Shown: positions 46,771 through 57,269 of the stretch, piece after piece
How positions within the stretch are numbered: position 1 is the stretch's first letter
Layout: each line of letters opens with the position of its first letter
Origin: Thozetella sp. PMI_491
Lineage: Eukaryota; Ascomycota; Sordariomycetes; Chaetosphaeriales; Chaetosphaeriaceae
Direction of reading: 5' to 3'
Assembly (NCBI GenBank): GCA_021432635.1
Contig: MU270068.1
Location: 1 to 64,000 of the forward strand
Length of the DNA: 64,000 nucleotides
Notes under the pieces: model-generated
The model's input: the letters and a program-made list of their open reading frames with translations, nothing else
What the model was told of the DNA's origin: nothing
Database searches by the model: none
Translations under genes and position numbers: made by a program

Positions 46771-48351
46771 TCAGAAACCTTCAACGTGTATCCCTAGCTG
46801 CTTCTCCTTGGCCACCTTGATCAGATGCATGCCGACGGTGAGATCCATCAAGCCCAGGCCGACACTCTTGTAGATGACGTTGCCACCCTGAAGCCACCGG
46901 GCTAGGTGGTCGTCCTTCTTCTTCTTCGCGTCGACGGACCCATGACTCGACGAGCGACGGTGGAACGAGAAGCTCCGGCGACTGGGCGACGAACTGCGGC
47001 TTGACGATTTCCCTCCGGCGAAGACGCTCGACATTGCCGAGCCGCTACCGGTCGAGCTAAGGTCGAGCTTCTCGAAATCAGCCGACGGGATGCTAATGTT
47101 GCTGCCTGTATCGGAGCTGTCTTCGGCCTCGGCCATGCGGATCCGATGGAGCATGACGAGCTCGCCGAGTCTATGGAAGGAAGCGGAGATGTTAGCAGGC
47201 CGGAAAGGAAGAGATGCGGTATTAGGGGCCGCCTTACTCGACAAGCTGCTTTGGCTCGAGCCCTGCCTCGATGATCTCGCCCGCTTCTTTCAAGGCCCCG
47301 TCCAGGGTGTCCACCACAATGACGCCGCCTTCGGGTGCATGCTTATGAAAGTGCATGTGCCCCTTCTCATGCGGCTTGGTCGCCTGCTTCAGCAGCTCGA
47401 TGGGCAACTCCCTCATCTCTGGGGTGTAGCTCCCAATGGCCACGATCAGGCGGCCCTTGCGCCGCCCCTCGTGGCTCGTCAAGGTGCCCGCGTTAAACAG
47501 GGGTTGTTGGCTCGGCGTGCAGCAGAAGATAATGTCGGCGGCAAGTATCTGGTCGTCTAGGAGGCGGTTGAACTCGCCATAGCCAGGGGTCAAGATGCCA
47601 AAGGTGCACTCGGCCCACCCCTCGCGCTCTTTGAGTGCCAGCGGCACATTATACAACCTCTTGAGGATGGCTTTGCAGCTGGGACTGAAGCGGCGGTTAA
47701 TAATGTTTACCTGGCGAATCGTAGAGCCGCGCAGGAGAAGTGTTAAGCGGATGTGCCAATAGGCCTGCTCCCCGGCGCCGAAGACGGTCAGCGTGCGGAC
47801 CGTGTTGCGCTTGTACACGAGGCACACCGAGGCGAGCGCGGTCCGGAACGCCGTCAACGTGCTAGCGTGTAGGATGCCTGCAGGCGTGCCGTCTGGGTTG
47901 AAGAGGGTGATGGCGCCTGTAGGGCGGATCACGCCCGGGTCGTCACCATCGCCGGGCCCGGCAGGTTGCTTGTTGGAGAGGGTGAGGACTATGACGGGTC
48001 AGCCAGAGGGCCGGGAGGGGAGAGGGAGGCACAGGCGGGCCTGTTTCCACCGAGCGCAGAGGGCAAGATATCTGCCGAGACTGGACATGCCTAGATAGGT
48101 ATGGTGGCGATCTTACCTTTTACGCCGTGGCCGACGGGGCTGGCGGATGGCATGAACAGCGTCGTCGCCCCTCGGTTCTGCACTGAAGTCCGATGAGGCT
48201 GGTGGATGGCGCCATCATCGATGGCCTGAGTCCCGTTGGAGTACTCGTGCAGAGCGCTCTTAAGCCCGTCACGGAACCCCTCGAACTCCTCGAGGGTGAG
48301 ATTCTCGAGCAGCACCTTGATCTGGTCGTCTGTGAGGACTGCGAGAGACAT
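46771..48351 (-). CDS. Ornithine cyclodeaminase/mu-crystallin family enzyme with Ser-rich insertion
   Basis: NAD(P)-dependent family acting on amino or imino acids, such as ornithine to proline plus ammonia, or a ketimine reductase; the substrate here is unknown. Three exons are in phase: 48351-48117, 47988-47238 and 47170-46771 (461 aa). The N-terminal part has LAVLTDDQIKVLLENL and TLFMPSAS. The substrate/dimer domain has IRPTGAITLFNPDGTPAGILHASTLTAFRTALAS. The nucleotide fold has RTLTVFGAGEQAYWHIRLTLL, then DIIFCCTPSQQPLFNA and RLIVAIGSYTPEMRELP. The C-terminal helix is NVIYKSVGLGLMDLTVG. Residues about 346-414 are an unusual Ser/Arg/Lys-rich insertion between the last two conserved blocks, making the protein about 100 residues longer than typical members. 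The lysine-containing or arginine-binding residues cannot be assigned with certainty. Confidence 0.9.
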
Positions 48352-50423
48352 GATGGCGGGGTAAGCGGAGCGGTAAAGACTGGGCAGGCGTCAAGGCGGA
48401 GGCCGACAGGGAGCGACAAGAATTTAAAAAAAATCTTGGCTATATGCGCCGAGAGAGCCTACTCTTTAAACACTGGCCCGGGTCAAGGGGGAGAGGGGAC
48501 GTAACAGGGCCGCTTGTTATCTAGGCGACAGTCTCGTCGTCCTTAGTAATGGAGCCGGGTCCCCCAAACAGCGGACGTCTGCCCAGCTATTTTTGCCCCG
48601 CCGCTCTTCGGTGGACCCTCGACGACTCGGCGCGATCACGACTTCCTCTCTTGAGGGCGGTAGGCAACCGGTTCGTTCCATCCTTTCCCCCTACCTGCCT
48701 AACTCAGGATAATTCAAGCAGATATCTTCAGGGTCTGTCTAGAACTGACGGGATTGAATCCATCTTGGTTTACAGTTATCGGACCGCTAGCGATGTGCGT
48801 TTTTGGCTACGGCAGATGTAAAGGCGCGAAGAAACAAAGCTCCTAGTATGCATGTCTCAGATCGCATGCCACTCATTGCTGTACCCTGCACAGAGCAGCA
48901 TCTAGGTTGGTAATAGGACCTGCCTATTAGATCGCAATCTTTTTTCTTGGGTATCTTGTGTTCTCTACCTACGCCGTCTCTCGCTGTCTTTAGCGAGCAT
49001 CTAGGTGGAGAATCCATGTGCTTTCCCTGAGCGGATGTTGTGGGGTGTCTGCCTGAGGTACCTACCTATGTCTCGTTCCAAAAGAGACGACCTAGCGAAG
49101 TATACCAACACTTTAACATTTAACAGGGAGACGCCATCATTCGTCAGGCACACTGCTGGGGACTTGACATGGCGTCGCCAAGCACTTAAGGCATTTATTA
49201 CTTGCAGCCGCGATCTAAAGTCTCACAATATGCTGCATCTTCCTTGGCGCATACAGACGTTGTTCAGTTTATCACTCTCGCCAGGGTCTGCCGGCCAACC
49301 CAGAGGGCTGTCACGAGCATCTTCCATGCTCCCAGGAATTGGTATAAATATCTTGAATCATGTCGTGCGGCTCCTGGGCCGCGGGTACGAGACGAGCCTT
49401 AACACAGCCCGCAGTATAGTTTCCAGTCCCTTTATTGCATCCCGCCAGGATATATAAATGGGAATAAGTACAACCGTAGTCGCACTAGAGCATCTGCACA
49501 CATTGTGGCCACAGAGGACGAGAAATGAAGGATACGACCTACGCACAACAAAGTGCAGCAAGAGCTTACTCCAACATTGTATTTAAAATAAAAATAAAAA
49601 AATGAAGATCAAGACGTCATGACACCAAGATGTGCAAACCCCCTTGGGCAGACACTACGGCTTGTCAGTGTGAAATACCGGGCGCTACCTATTGCCCTGT
49701 AAACTGGGTCTTCCCTTATCTCCGCTCGATGGATGAGGCAAGTCAAGGTATAGCACGTAAATACCGTTAAGCTTTAGCGGCACCTCCCCCAATGACGTAC
49801 GGAGGGTGATCCCTGGACGCTACGGTTGGAGGGGTACATATTTACCCCTCGCGTTTGCTGGTTTGTTGACTTTTAGTTTTTGTGTGCCCTCGAGACGCTC
49901 CTAGTCGTATTGACTTACCATCGCGGATTTTCTACGGCACACCCAAAATTATTTGCGCAAATCGACATACTATTACTGCGAGATATGCCGGTGGGAGCGC
50001 GACCGGACGGCCGGAGCCGCTGTCCCAAGTGTGAGGGTGAACATGACTGAGGCAGCTGATGTGTTTTTTTTTTGGTTCCTAACGCTCTCTCAGCGCTCGC
50101 CTTGGGTTCTCGCCGTCGTCTTGACGCCTGCGCCGGCACTTGCATTTGGTTCTGATAGAAAGAGGGTGGTCGTACGACAACTCATCGTCGATGTATTGAT
50201 TTCCCTAGCAACTAGAATGTGTATCATTATAACTCCTGTGTAATACCCTATGAACACCCCGGCGCAAACCATGCTACCCAACCTGAGTATAAAGGGGGAG
50301 GGGAGAAAGAGGCTCCCTCGTCCGACTAGCCCGCGGTGCATCGCAACTCCTAGCCCCATCGTAGTCCCGTTTATTCGTAGCCATCAAAACCAGGCGCGGC
50401 CGTGAGAAGGCTCGAAGGCTGTT
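48352..50423. other. Intergenic, no gene seen
   Basis: About 2 kb upstream of the cyclodeaminase-like gene and downstream of carbonic anhydrase, both on -. The 150-codon + frame at 49005-49457 has no domain. An A-rich tract lies at 49576-49602. Confidence 0.55.
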
Positions 50424-51357
50424 TCACCGAATCGCCATAGAGACATTGCTTCCGCTGAATACGAGCTGGCCATGCTTGCCGCGCACAATTTCGTCGCCGC
50501 CCCTGGCGCCTCGGGCCTTGGTGCCTACGCCGAGGTCTCGGATGCGGCCAGAGCCGATGTCGAAGAGGCATCCGTGCACCTCCAGTCCCCGGTCCCGGAT
50601 GGCCTCCTGCACCACGGCGTTGCTCAGGAGCACCGTCACGCCGGCCTTGACGTTGAGCTCGGCGATGCGAACCGCCCGCGCCTTGTCGTCCTTGATCGCC
50701 GCCAGCTCGTCGGCGTGCGCATACCGCACTGCCTTCAGGGGAGTGAGCCAGGTGTCGAGGACACCGCCGACCCGCGAGTCTGAGAGCGCCGCCGCGGCAC
50801 CGCCGCAAGCCGAGTGCCCGCAGAGGATGACATGCTTGACCTTCAGGTGGGCGACCGCATACTCAATCACGGCTGAGGTGTTGATGTCGGTTCCCGAGAT
50901 GATGTTGGCGATGTTGCGGTGCACGAACACGTCACCCGGCTGCAGCCCGAGGATCGTTGTCTCGGGGCAGCGCGAGTCGGAGCAACCAAGCCAGACTGCG
51001 CCGGGCAAGGTTAGCCGCCGAGATTCTCTAGGGAAGGTTCCCGCCGTCGAATTGGCCCGTCTATATTGAGTCCGGGCCAAGACAGCGGTGAGGCAACCGG
51101 TATGTGGGGGTCGGCGAGAACTCACGGATCTGGGGAGCTTGGCCGCTGGCGAGCTTCGGGAAGAAGCTAGGGTTCTGGTGCGCCTTGTAGCCCGCCCAGG
51201 CATTGTTTGAGCTGAGCGCATAGACAAAAGTGTCCTCTGCAATTCGCACTTTCGATCAGTTTGACCGCCTTCTCTGTATGGGACGCTTCCGGAGATCCAG
51301 CATCGGACTGCGGGGAGTCCGCGGAGAAGGAGGGGCGAAAGAGCACTTACGGTCCAT
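50424..51357 (-). CDS. Beta-class carbonic anhydrase
   Basis: Zinc enzyme that interconverts CO2 and bicarbonate. Three exons: 51357-51351, 51236-51126 and 50995-50424 (229 aa). Exon 1 encodes only ATG GAC C; exon 2 gives the helix TFVYALSSNNAWAGYKAHQNPSFF. The zinc ligands are Cys44 in WLGCSDSRCPE, His100 and Cys103 in LCGHSACGG. The Asp46-Arg48 dyad (CSDSR) that gates the active site is present. VFVHRNIANIISGTD and TWLTPLKAVRY are typical. No mitochondrial presequence or signal peptide is visible, so it is likely cytosolic. In fungi such enzymes supply bicarbonate for biosynthesis and CO2 sensing. The 7-base first exon is inferred from the perfect GTAAGT after ATGGACC and the matching phase; without it no in-frame ATG precedes TFVYALSS. 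Confidence 0.92.
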
Positions 51358-53103
51358 TGTGGCAGTATGTCGTCGGGTAAGCCTGGGGAAAAAAAAGGAG
51401 TGAGTGCCGTCCAGGAAGGGAAAAAGAGACTATAAAGGAGGGGCGATGGGCTCGTGATATTTGTATCGGATCGGGTGACGAGGGATTTTTGGCTGGGGGA
51501 GAGCGCACGATGTGTTGCGATTTTTTTGAATGGCTCGACTGGCACCAGCGTTCGGGAAGGGCCGAGGGAGGGCGGTGGTCACGGTGTGATGCGCAAAAAC
51601 GGGGTCCTAGGCGCACCGGTCGGAGAACCGTGGATTGCCGATCTCACAACTCCGCGGTTTCAACCGGGTCGGATCTTGTAGGACAAGGAGTGGCTCGGGG
51701 GAGGGAAGGGGAGGGGAAGGGCAAGAGAGGATGGAGATGCCCAGAATCGGACAGGAACCTACGGGTAATTGGGGTCTTGGACAGTCGGTCTCAACAGTTG
51801 CCGTAAGGTATGTAGGTATGTGCCAATGCGCAGCCGGATTAGCTCAAAACTGGACGACCAAGACGGGTTCGCTTGGGAAGGCGAAGGAAGCAAGGGCAGA
51901 GACGAGAGTTATATCAGATGCGCTACACGTGCCGTGGGATGCGAGCCCCGGACTCCCCGTCGCCGTCCCCTCCTATTCTTATCTGCGGGCTGAAACTGTT
52001 CAAAAAATTGAAGGAGCTCGGCCACCGAGAGAGCCACCTCGCCACCCCAGCAGCCGGACTGCCAAGCCCGTGGGGAGAGTAGGAGCCAAGTCCTGGAGCT
52101 GGTGGTGGCGGAAAAGCTTTGGGGCGCTAGGAAGGGGCCCGAGAGCTGGGGACCTTGGTGTTGAGTGCGTCACACGTAGCCTGCAGGGTGTTGGGAGAAC
52201 CGACTTCCTGCCCTCCGGGGGGCCCCCTTTGCCATGCCGCCGCAGGTCGCAGGGAGGCGGGATCGCCAACCAGAACCCCGACATTGGCTCCCACCCATGT
52301 GATATCCCATGGAAAGGGTGAGGGAACGGGGGGGGCCCGGCCCTGAATCACATTCTGTTTTGTCCCGCCTGCAGCCCGCACGAACTGGGTAGAAACGCAG
52401 CCTCGTGGCCAATCCAACGCTGCCCTCGCGTCAAGCCGGTTCAATTGGGACCTGGTCAGCGATCGCGGCGATCTTTCAATGGTGTTGCATAGACATGGCG
52501 GCTACATTCTATCAACTAGGCACTTTACCGCTGCTTGCCAGGGGAGGAATACGTGTCGCCTCGCAAGATAAGTCAAGAAGGGAGATTAGACCAGCAGAAT
52601 GAACAAAAAGAACCGGTGGGCGAGAGAGCAGGCTAGACGAGCCGAGCCACTAACTTGATACTGTCTTGGGATGCCAAAAAGGCTGCCAAGGGTCGGATTG
52701 CGCCAGACCTGAAGGACTCTGCGACTCGTGCAAATACTTGGCTTTGCCGCACACGAACAGAAGAAGTTCGGCACTATTAATCACTAAAAGGCCGTCTACG
52801 CACGTTTGTCGACCTGCGATTCATCTGAGGGGGCACGAAGCTTGTCGCCTGAACTCTGGCGCGTACATTTAGCTAGATCCACGTGCCGCCCCCCGTTTTG
52901 CACGTTTCGACCGTGGCCGTTCGCATAGCGCTGGAGCACGACGATGCACGTGTGGGTCAGTTGGGACAGGGCCGGCGACAAGTCATCATCCGCATCTGGC
53001 GGAGGCAAGCAGTTCCATTTCACCCTGACCTGGTTTTGGTATGCCCGTACGCCGTAAGTGTAACCACGCCAATACATCCATGCCCATCCATGCAACCTCC
53101 TCC
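51358..53103. other. Intergenic, no gene seen
   Basis: About 1.7 kb between RPL8 and carbonic anhydrase, both on -. The 228-codon + frame at 51635-52321 is of biased Gly/Arg/Pro composition and shows no domain. The right end is the RPL8 3' region. Confidence 0.55.
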
Positions 53104-54257
53104 TTAAACCTTGATGGCAAGCTCGAGGGCCCTCTTCTTCTTGGCGATGCGGTTGAGGGCCTTCTGGCCCATGATGCCACCACCCCACCGCTTGCGAGCG
53201 TCCTCGTTCTTCTCAATGTAACCCTCCTTGACGGCAGAGACGAGCTTGGAGAGCTCGGTCTTGTCCTCAGAGCGGACCTCAGTGATGGCGAGAACGGCGG
53301 CGGTCTACCACACTTGTTACTGGGGAACCGCAAGATCCTCGGGATCGCGTGTTTACATACCTTCTTGTGGACGACAGTGCCGAGGCGGGCCTTGCCCTTG
53401 ATGATGGCATAGGGGATGCCCATTTTGCGGCAGAGGGCGGGCAGGAAGATAACGAGCTCAATAGGGTCGACATCGTTGGGGATCAGGACGAGCGAGGCCT
53501 TCTTGTTCTCAATCAGGCCGACAACGTGGTTGAGACCGTACTTGACGACATAAGGCTTCTTGCTAACGTCCTCCTTCTTCTTGCCCTCCTTGATCGCGGT
53601 GGCCTCCTTGACGAGACGCTCCTTCTTCTCAGCCTTGGTCTCGGGTCGGTACTTGTTGAGGAGCTTGAAGGCCTGGGCGGCAGTATTCTTGTCGAGCACA
53701 TGCTGGAACTGGGCGATTGCGGGGGGGACCTTCAACCGCATGTGAAGGATCTTCTTCTGGCGCTGGAGACGGACATACTCGGGCCACTTCACCATGCGCG
53801 AGAGGTTGCGCTTGGGCTGGATGTCCTGGCCGATACCGTAGTTGCGGGGACGCTTCTCGAGAAGAGGGTTCTGCCGCTGGGTTAGCCTACAGTCCTACGA
53901 CCTGCCCATTCGGCAGGCAGGAGGGAGGAGTGACAGTTGTCAGTACTTACCTTGGGGGCCTTCTTGCCAGCCTTAGACTGGGGGAAAGGGGCCGAAGCCA
54001 CCTTCTTTCCGGACTTGGGAGGCTATCATTGAGAAAGAAGACATCAGCAATGTGTTCCATTGGCATTTGTCTTTCTTTAACTCTAAAGAGCGAGCCGGGC
54101 GGCATTTCTGCACACCCAAGCAAGCTCAAGCCCATTCATCACTTCGGGTCCGAAGACCGTCGGCGGAATTGAGTGCTTCTCGAATTAAATCGAGAGCATA
54201 TTATATTCGCAGAAGCGATGGCGCTCGGGTAATTAATATCATTCAGAAACTTACCAT
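53104..54257 (-). CDS. RPL8: 60S ribosomal protein L8 (eL8, L7Ae family)
   Basis: Structural protein of the large cytosolic ribosomal subunit. Four exons: 54257-54255 (ATG only), 54022-53951, 53870-53361 and 53304-53104 (261 aa). The start is [16 protein letters not shown], then the conserved [36 protein letters not shown] and [40 protein letters not shown]. The L7Ae RNA-binding core is [55 protein letters not shown], and the end is [19 protein letters not shown]. Exon 3 could begin at 53876 instead, adding Arg-Gln; the CTAAC branch distance and the family sequence favour 53870. The 232-base first intron right after the start codon is typical of fungal ribosomal-protein genes and may aid expression. 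The promoter is shared with NCS6, whose ATG is 355 bases away. Confidence 0.96.
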
Positions 54258-54612
54258 AGTGACGGTTGGTTGGCGGCTTCAAGTCCTGACGACTGGTGAT
54301 GGTTGAGGAGGGAAAAGTTCGAGCTAGAAAAAAAAAGTGTGTGGATTTTTACTACTAGGGCTGGCAAATCGCGGGCGGGGAAAGCTCGGATATGTAAAGA
54401 TTGATAACCGAACCCCGGGGGCGCGTAGAGAACTAGTGGCCCAAATGGCATCTGCGCATCCGGCACTCGAGTCACAGGCTGCCTGGCACGCACTAACAAT
54501 TCTAATTTCAATACCGGCCCAAGAGGGAACGAAGAAAGGAGAGATATTGCTTTCTCGCCTGAGAATCCCGAGGTCGTTAACTTCACCAACCCGGTTGCCA
54601 GCGGGTGCCAAG
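54258..54612. promoter_or_regulatory. Bidirectional promoter region RPL8/NCS6
   Basis: 355 bases separate the divergent start codons of RPL8 (-) and NCS6 (+). It includes an A9 run near 54326-54335 and a CGCGGGCGGGG box near 54370. The NCS6 frame is open across it, but the conserved protein starts at 54613. That the promoter is shared is inferred from position. Confidence 0.6.
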
Positions 54613-55824
54613 ATGGCGCCGATATGCGCGATCTGCAAGATTGAGCGAGCGCTCATCAAACGGCCTAAGAACCACCAGAAACTTTGCAAGCGGTGCTTCA
54701 TCCAGATCTTTGAAGACGAAGTGCATCACACAATAACCTCGTCTGGGCTGTTTTATCCCGGAGAGAAAGTCGCGATCGGGGCGTCTGGCGGGAAGGACTC
54801 TACTGTCCTGGCGTCCGTCCTTAAAACATTGAACGAGCGCTACAGCTATCGCCTGGACCTCGTCCTGCTCAGCATTGACGAAGGGATCAAAGGATACCGA
54901 GATGATTCTCTTGAGACAGTCAAGAGGAACTCCGAACAGTACGCCATGCCACTGAAGATTGTGGGCTACGGCGAGCTCTACGGCTGGACAATGGACCAGG
55001 TCGTTGAGACGATCGGAAAAAAAGGCAACTGCACCTATTGCGGAGTTTTCCGCCGGCAGGCCCTTGACCGCGGTGCAAAGATGCTAGGAATCAAGCACGT
55101 AGTGACGGGGCACAACGCAGATGACGTGGCTGAGACCATATTGATGAACCTGCTTCGCGGCGATCTGCCCCGTCTCTCTAGGAGCACCAGCATCGTCACT
55201 GGGAGCAATAGCTCCGAAGTCAAGAGGAGCAAACCACTAAAGTATGCCTACGAAAAGGAGATTGTGCTGTACGCACACCACAAGAAGCTGGATTACTTCA
55301 GCACAGAGTGCATTTATAGCCCCGAGGCGTTTCGGGGGAGCGCCAGGAGCTTGATCAAGAACCTCGAGCGGGTCAGGCCAAGTGCCATTTTAGACATTGT
55401 CCGCAGCGGCGAAGACATGGCGAGATTGGTCCCAGGCCAGCGGCCGGACAATTGCGGCTGCGGAAGCAAACCGACGTCCTCAGCGGCTCAGGGAACTGGC
55501 GAAGAGGAGGGCATCGGTAATTGCCGGTCGCAGCAAGGTCAGCCCCTAGGAGAGATGGCTGCTATGGAGAAGCAACTCAGGGCAGACGAGGCGGCCGAGG
55601 GTCTCGAGATCGACGTCGCGAAATTGACAACGGCAAGTGCTGCCCAGAAAGAGGACATTTCAAAAGACGCCGGCATCCAGCTCCAGGCGACTCCGAAGAA
55701 GAATATCGCCAGGCAAGTCCTGGGCAGCTGTGAGAAATGTGGTTACATGTCAAGCCAGAGAATATGCCAAGCTTGCATGTTGCTCGAGGGGCTGAATAAG
55801 AATAGGCCACAGGTTCAAATATGA
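54613..55824 (+). CDS. NCS6: Cytoplasmic tRNA 2-thiolation protein 1 (Ncs6/Ctu1)
   Basis: With Ncs2/Ctu2 it activates uridine 34 of tRNA Lys, Glu and Gln by adenylation and adds sulfur delivered by the ubiquitin-like Urm1 (mcm5s2U synthesis). Uninterrupted, 403 aa, starting in a GCCAAGATGGC context. The N-terminal zinc finger has [25 protein letters not shown]. The ATP-pyrophosphatase PP-loop is [10 protein letters not shown] (residues 56-65). The catalytic/cluster cysteines are [13 protein letters not shown] and the later [11 protein letters not shown] region. [19 protein letters not shown] is the TtcA/TilS-type signature. After DNCGCGSKP comes a variable linker of about 90 residues (355 downward), then a C-terminal zinc-finger-like [23 protein letters not shown]. 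All motifs are intact. The frame stays open upstream to 54337, but that stretch is promoter-like. Confidence 0.96.
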   Translation: MAPICAICKIERALIKRPKNHQKLCKRCFIQIFEDEVHHTITSSGLFYPGEKVAIGASGGKDSTVLASVLKTLNERYSYRLDLVLLSIDEGIKGYRDDSLETVKRNSEQYAMPLKIVGYGELYGWTMDQVVETIGKKGNCTYCGVFRRQALDRGAKMLGIKHVVTGHNADDVAETILMNLLRGDLPRLSRSTSIVTGSNSSEVKRSKPLKYAYEKEIVLYAHHKKLDYFSTECIYSPEAFRGSARSLIKNLERVRPSAILDIVRSGEDMARLVPGQRPDNCGCGSKPTSSAAQGTGEEEGIGNCRSQQGQPLGEMAAMEKQLRADEAAEGLEIDVAKLTTASAAQKEDISKDAGIQLQATPKKNIARQVLGSCEKCGYMSSQRICQACMLLEGLNKNRPQVQI

Positions 55825-55997
55825 AGTCAAAGAGGAGAAAAATTGAACACGATCCGGTTGGATTGGGGGCACAGTGAGCTGCATGGATCCGTCTATAGTC
55901 GCCGCAACTTACCCTTGCGTAGGTATAAGGTACACTGCTCTGCCAGAGCTTTTGCTTTGCATCAAATCTCCGCCAATTCCACACCACACACGGTGCC

Positions 55998-56488
55998 TCA
56001 AGACATTCGTGGTTCAACCTGGAAGAATATGTTAGTATTCTGGAATCTGTTGAAGGGTAATAAGCCCAGCTAGGAGCACATACTCTCCAAGCATTGTTCA
56101 GCTCAAACCCGGGTGGCGCTTGCGGGTTGTCCGTCTGTCCCCGTAGAAATCCTGTGAGCCTTCGGTCCCGGTCCATCACTATGGTCGCGTTAGCAAGTCC
56201 TTGTCCGACTAGCAAAGGCGGTAGTTGCATCGTACTTTGCTGTGATACGGTTAGCCAAATCCAATATGCGACAATAAAAACATCTCCTACTCTGTCCCAC
56301 TGGTCCAGCGATCTACGGGGTCGCTTCCCGCCGTTCTGCATGTGCCTGATCTTCGAAAGACCGACTCCGGTCACCGAGAACATCTATGAATCGTCAATGG
56401 CCGCGTCTTGGATGCTATGGAGCTGTCGTCGGAAGCTCACGGCAATGATGATTCCGTAAGGAATCAGCGTCTCGAAGGGAACCGGCAT
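55998..56488 (-). CDS. NDUFA1: NADH:ubiquinone oxidoreductase subunit NDUFA1/MWFE (complex I)
   Basis: Small single-span accessory subunit of the mitochondrial inner-membrane complex I, needed for its assembly. Five exons: 56488-56441, 56383-56291, 56239-56236 (4 bases), 56178-56084 and 56018-55998 (86 aa). The start MPVPFETLIPYGIIIA plus MFSVTGVGLSK is the membrane helix. Then come the family block NGGKRPRRSLDQWDR and, after the microexon, QMMDRDRRLTGFLRGQTDNPQAPPGFELNN, ending AWRVEPRMS. The four introns have GT..AG ends and are 57, 51, 57 and 65 bases; those before exons 3, 4 and 5 have CTAAC branch points. Skipping the 4-base exon gives an immediate TGA after DQWDR, so it is required. The 3' end converges on NCS6 with 173 bases between stops. 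Because no exon exceeds 95 bases, automatic gene finders could easily miss it. Confidence 0.9.
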
Positions 56489-57269
56489 CGTGCTTGTCGC
56501 TCTCGATCTTCTCAATCACGTTAGAAGTATTTTACTGGCCCAATTGGCCCGAATCACGTACGCAGCCGGCGTGTGTTTGGGCGGATTGTGTTCTTGCTGA
56601 GGTGAATTGAGCTGGGAGTCGGAAGGTGCTCGTCGCTCAATGGCTCGGCGCTACCTTGGGAGAACGGCACGGCAAGCACGTGAGTTGAGGACGCTTGGAC
56701 CATACGGCACTGTGGCGGAAAGCGGGTCAAGTTTTTCCATTACCTAAGCTTCGCATCCAAGCCAACAACGAACGGGTCGCAACTTCGCGACCGGTAGGGA
56801 GCAGTAACGACAACCTCAAAGTCACATTTGAGCAGCCTCGCCCTCCATTGGCGGTGTCGCACGCTAAGACCGACGCGTCTGTGGCGCTCAAAACCCCCAG
56901 AGATCTCTCCAATTTCCGCTACGGCTCCCTTTCCACCTGCAAATCTCGCGTTTCGCATCGCACGACACTGTAGTCTGGCGATCCCACCCACCAAGCCCTT
57001 CGCTTTCCCTTCGATGACTTGCGCAGCACAACGAAAGATATCTCGCGAACGACCCGTGATCAAAGGCTCCCGAACCGGACAGCTCGCCTCGCCTTGTTAC
57101 ACGCAACCCTTGCTGCGCACCATCGATATGTGCTGGGCATGAGGTGGCTTGCTGAAGAGCTTGATCGCGATTCCCGCTGGCAAAGGTTTCCCCCACAGTG
57201 AAGTGGTCCTATCGAGCAAACCACATCCAACAAGACTTAAAGTGGCGGAAGAGTGTGAAAACTGAGAAG
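56489..57269. promoter_or_regulatory. Divergent promoter region NDUFA1/SAS3
   Basis: About 780 bases between the ATG codons of NDUFA1 (-) and SAS3 (+). It contains only short frames with no domain (for example 56740-57063, -). The SAS3 frame is open back to an ATG at 57198. The region should hold both promoters; no specific element can be assigned. Confidence 0.5.

Noticed and set aside
51635..52321. 228-codon + frame between carbonic anhydrase and RPL8
   Set aside because: Gly/Arg/Pro-biased, no domain, and it begins in the promoter of carbonic anhydrase.
54023..54254. Possible box C/D snoRNA in RPL8 intron 1 (GTGATGA about 98 bases before a CTGA)
   Set aside because: The sequences outside the two boxes do not pair into a terminal stem, so box matches alone are too weak.
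54337..54612. 92-codon N-terminal extension of the NCS6 frame
   Set aside because: The family begins at the zinc finger directly after the ATG at 54613, and the extension overlaps the shared promoter.
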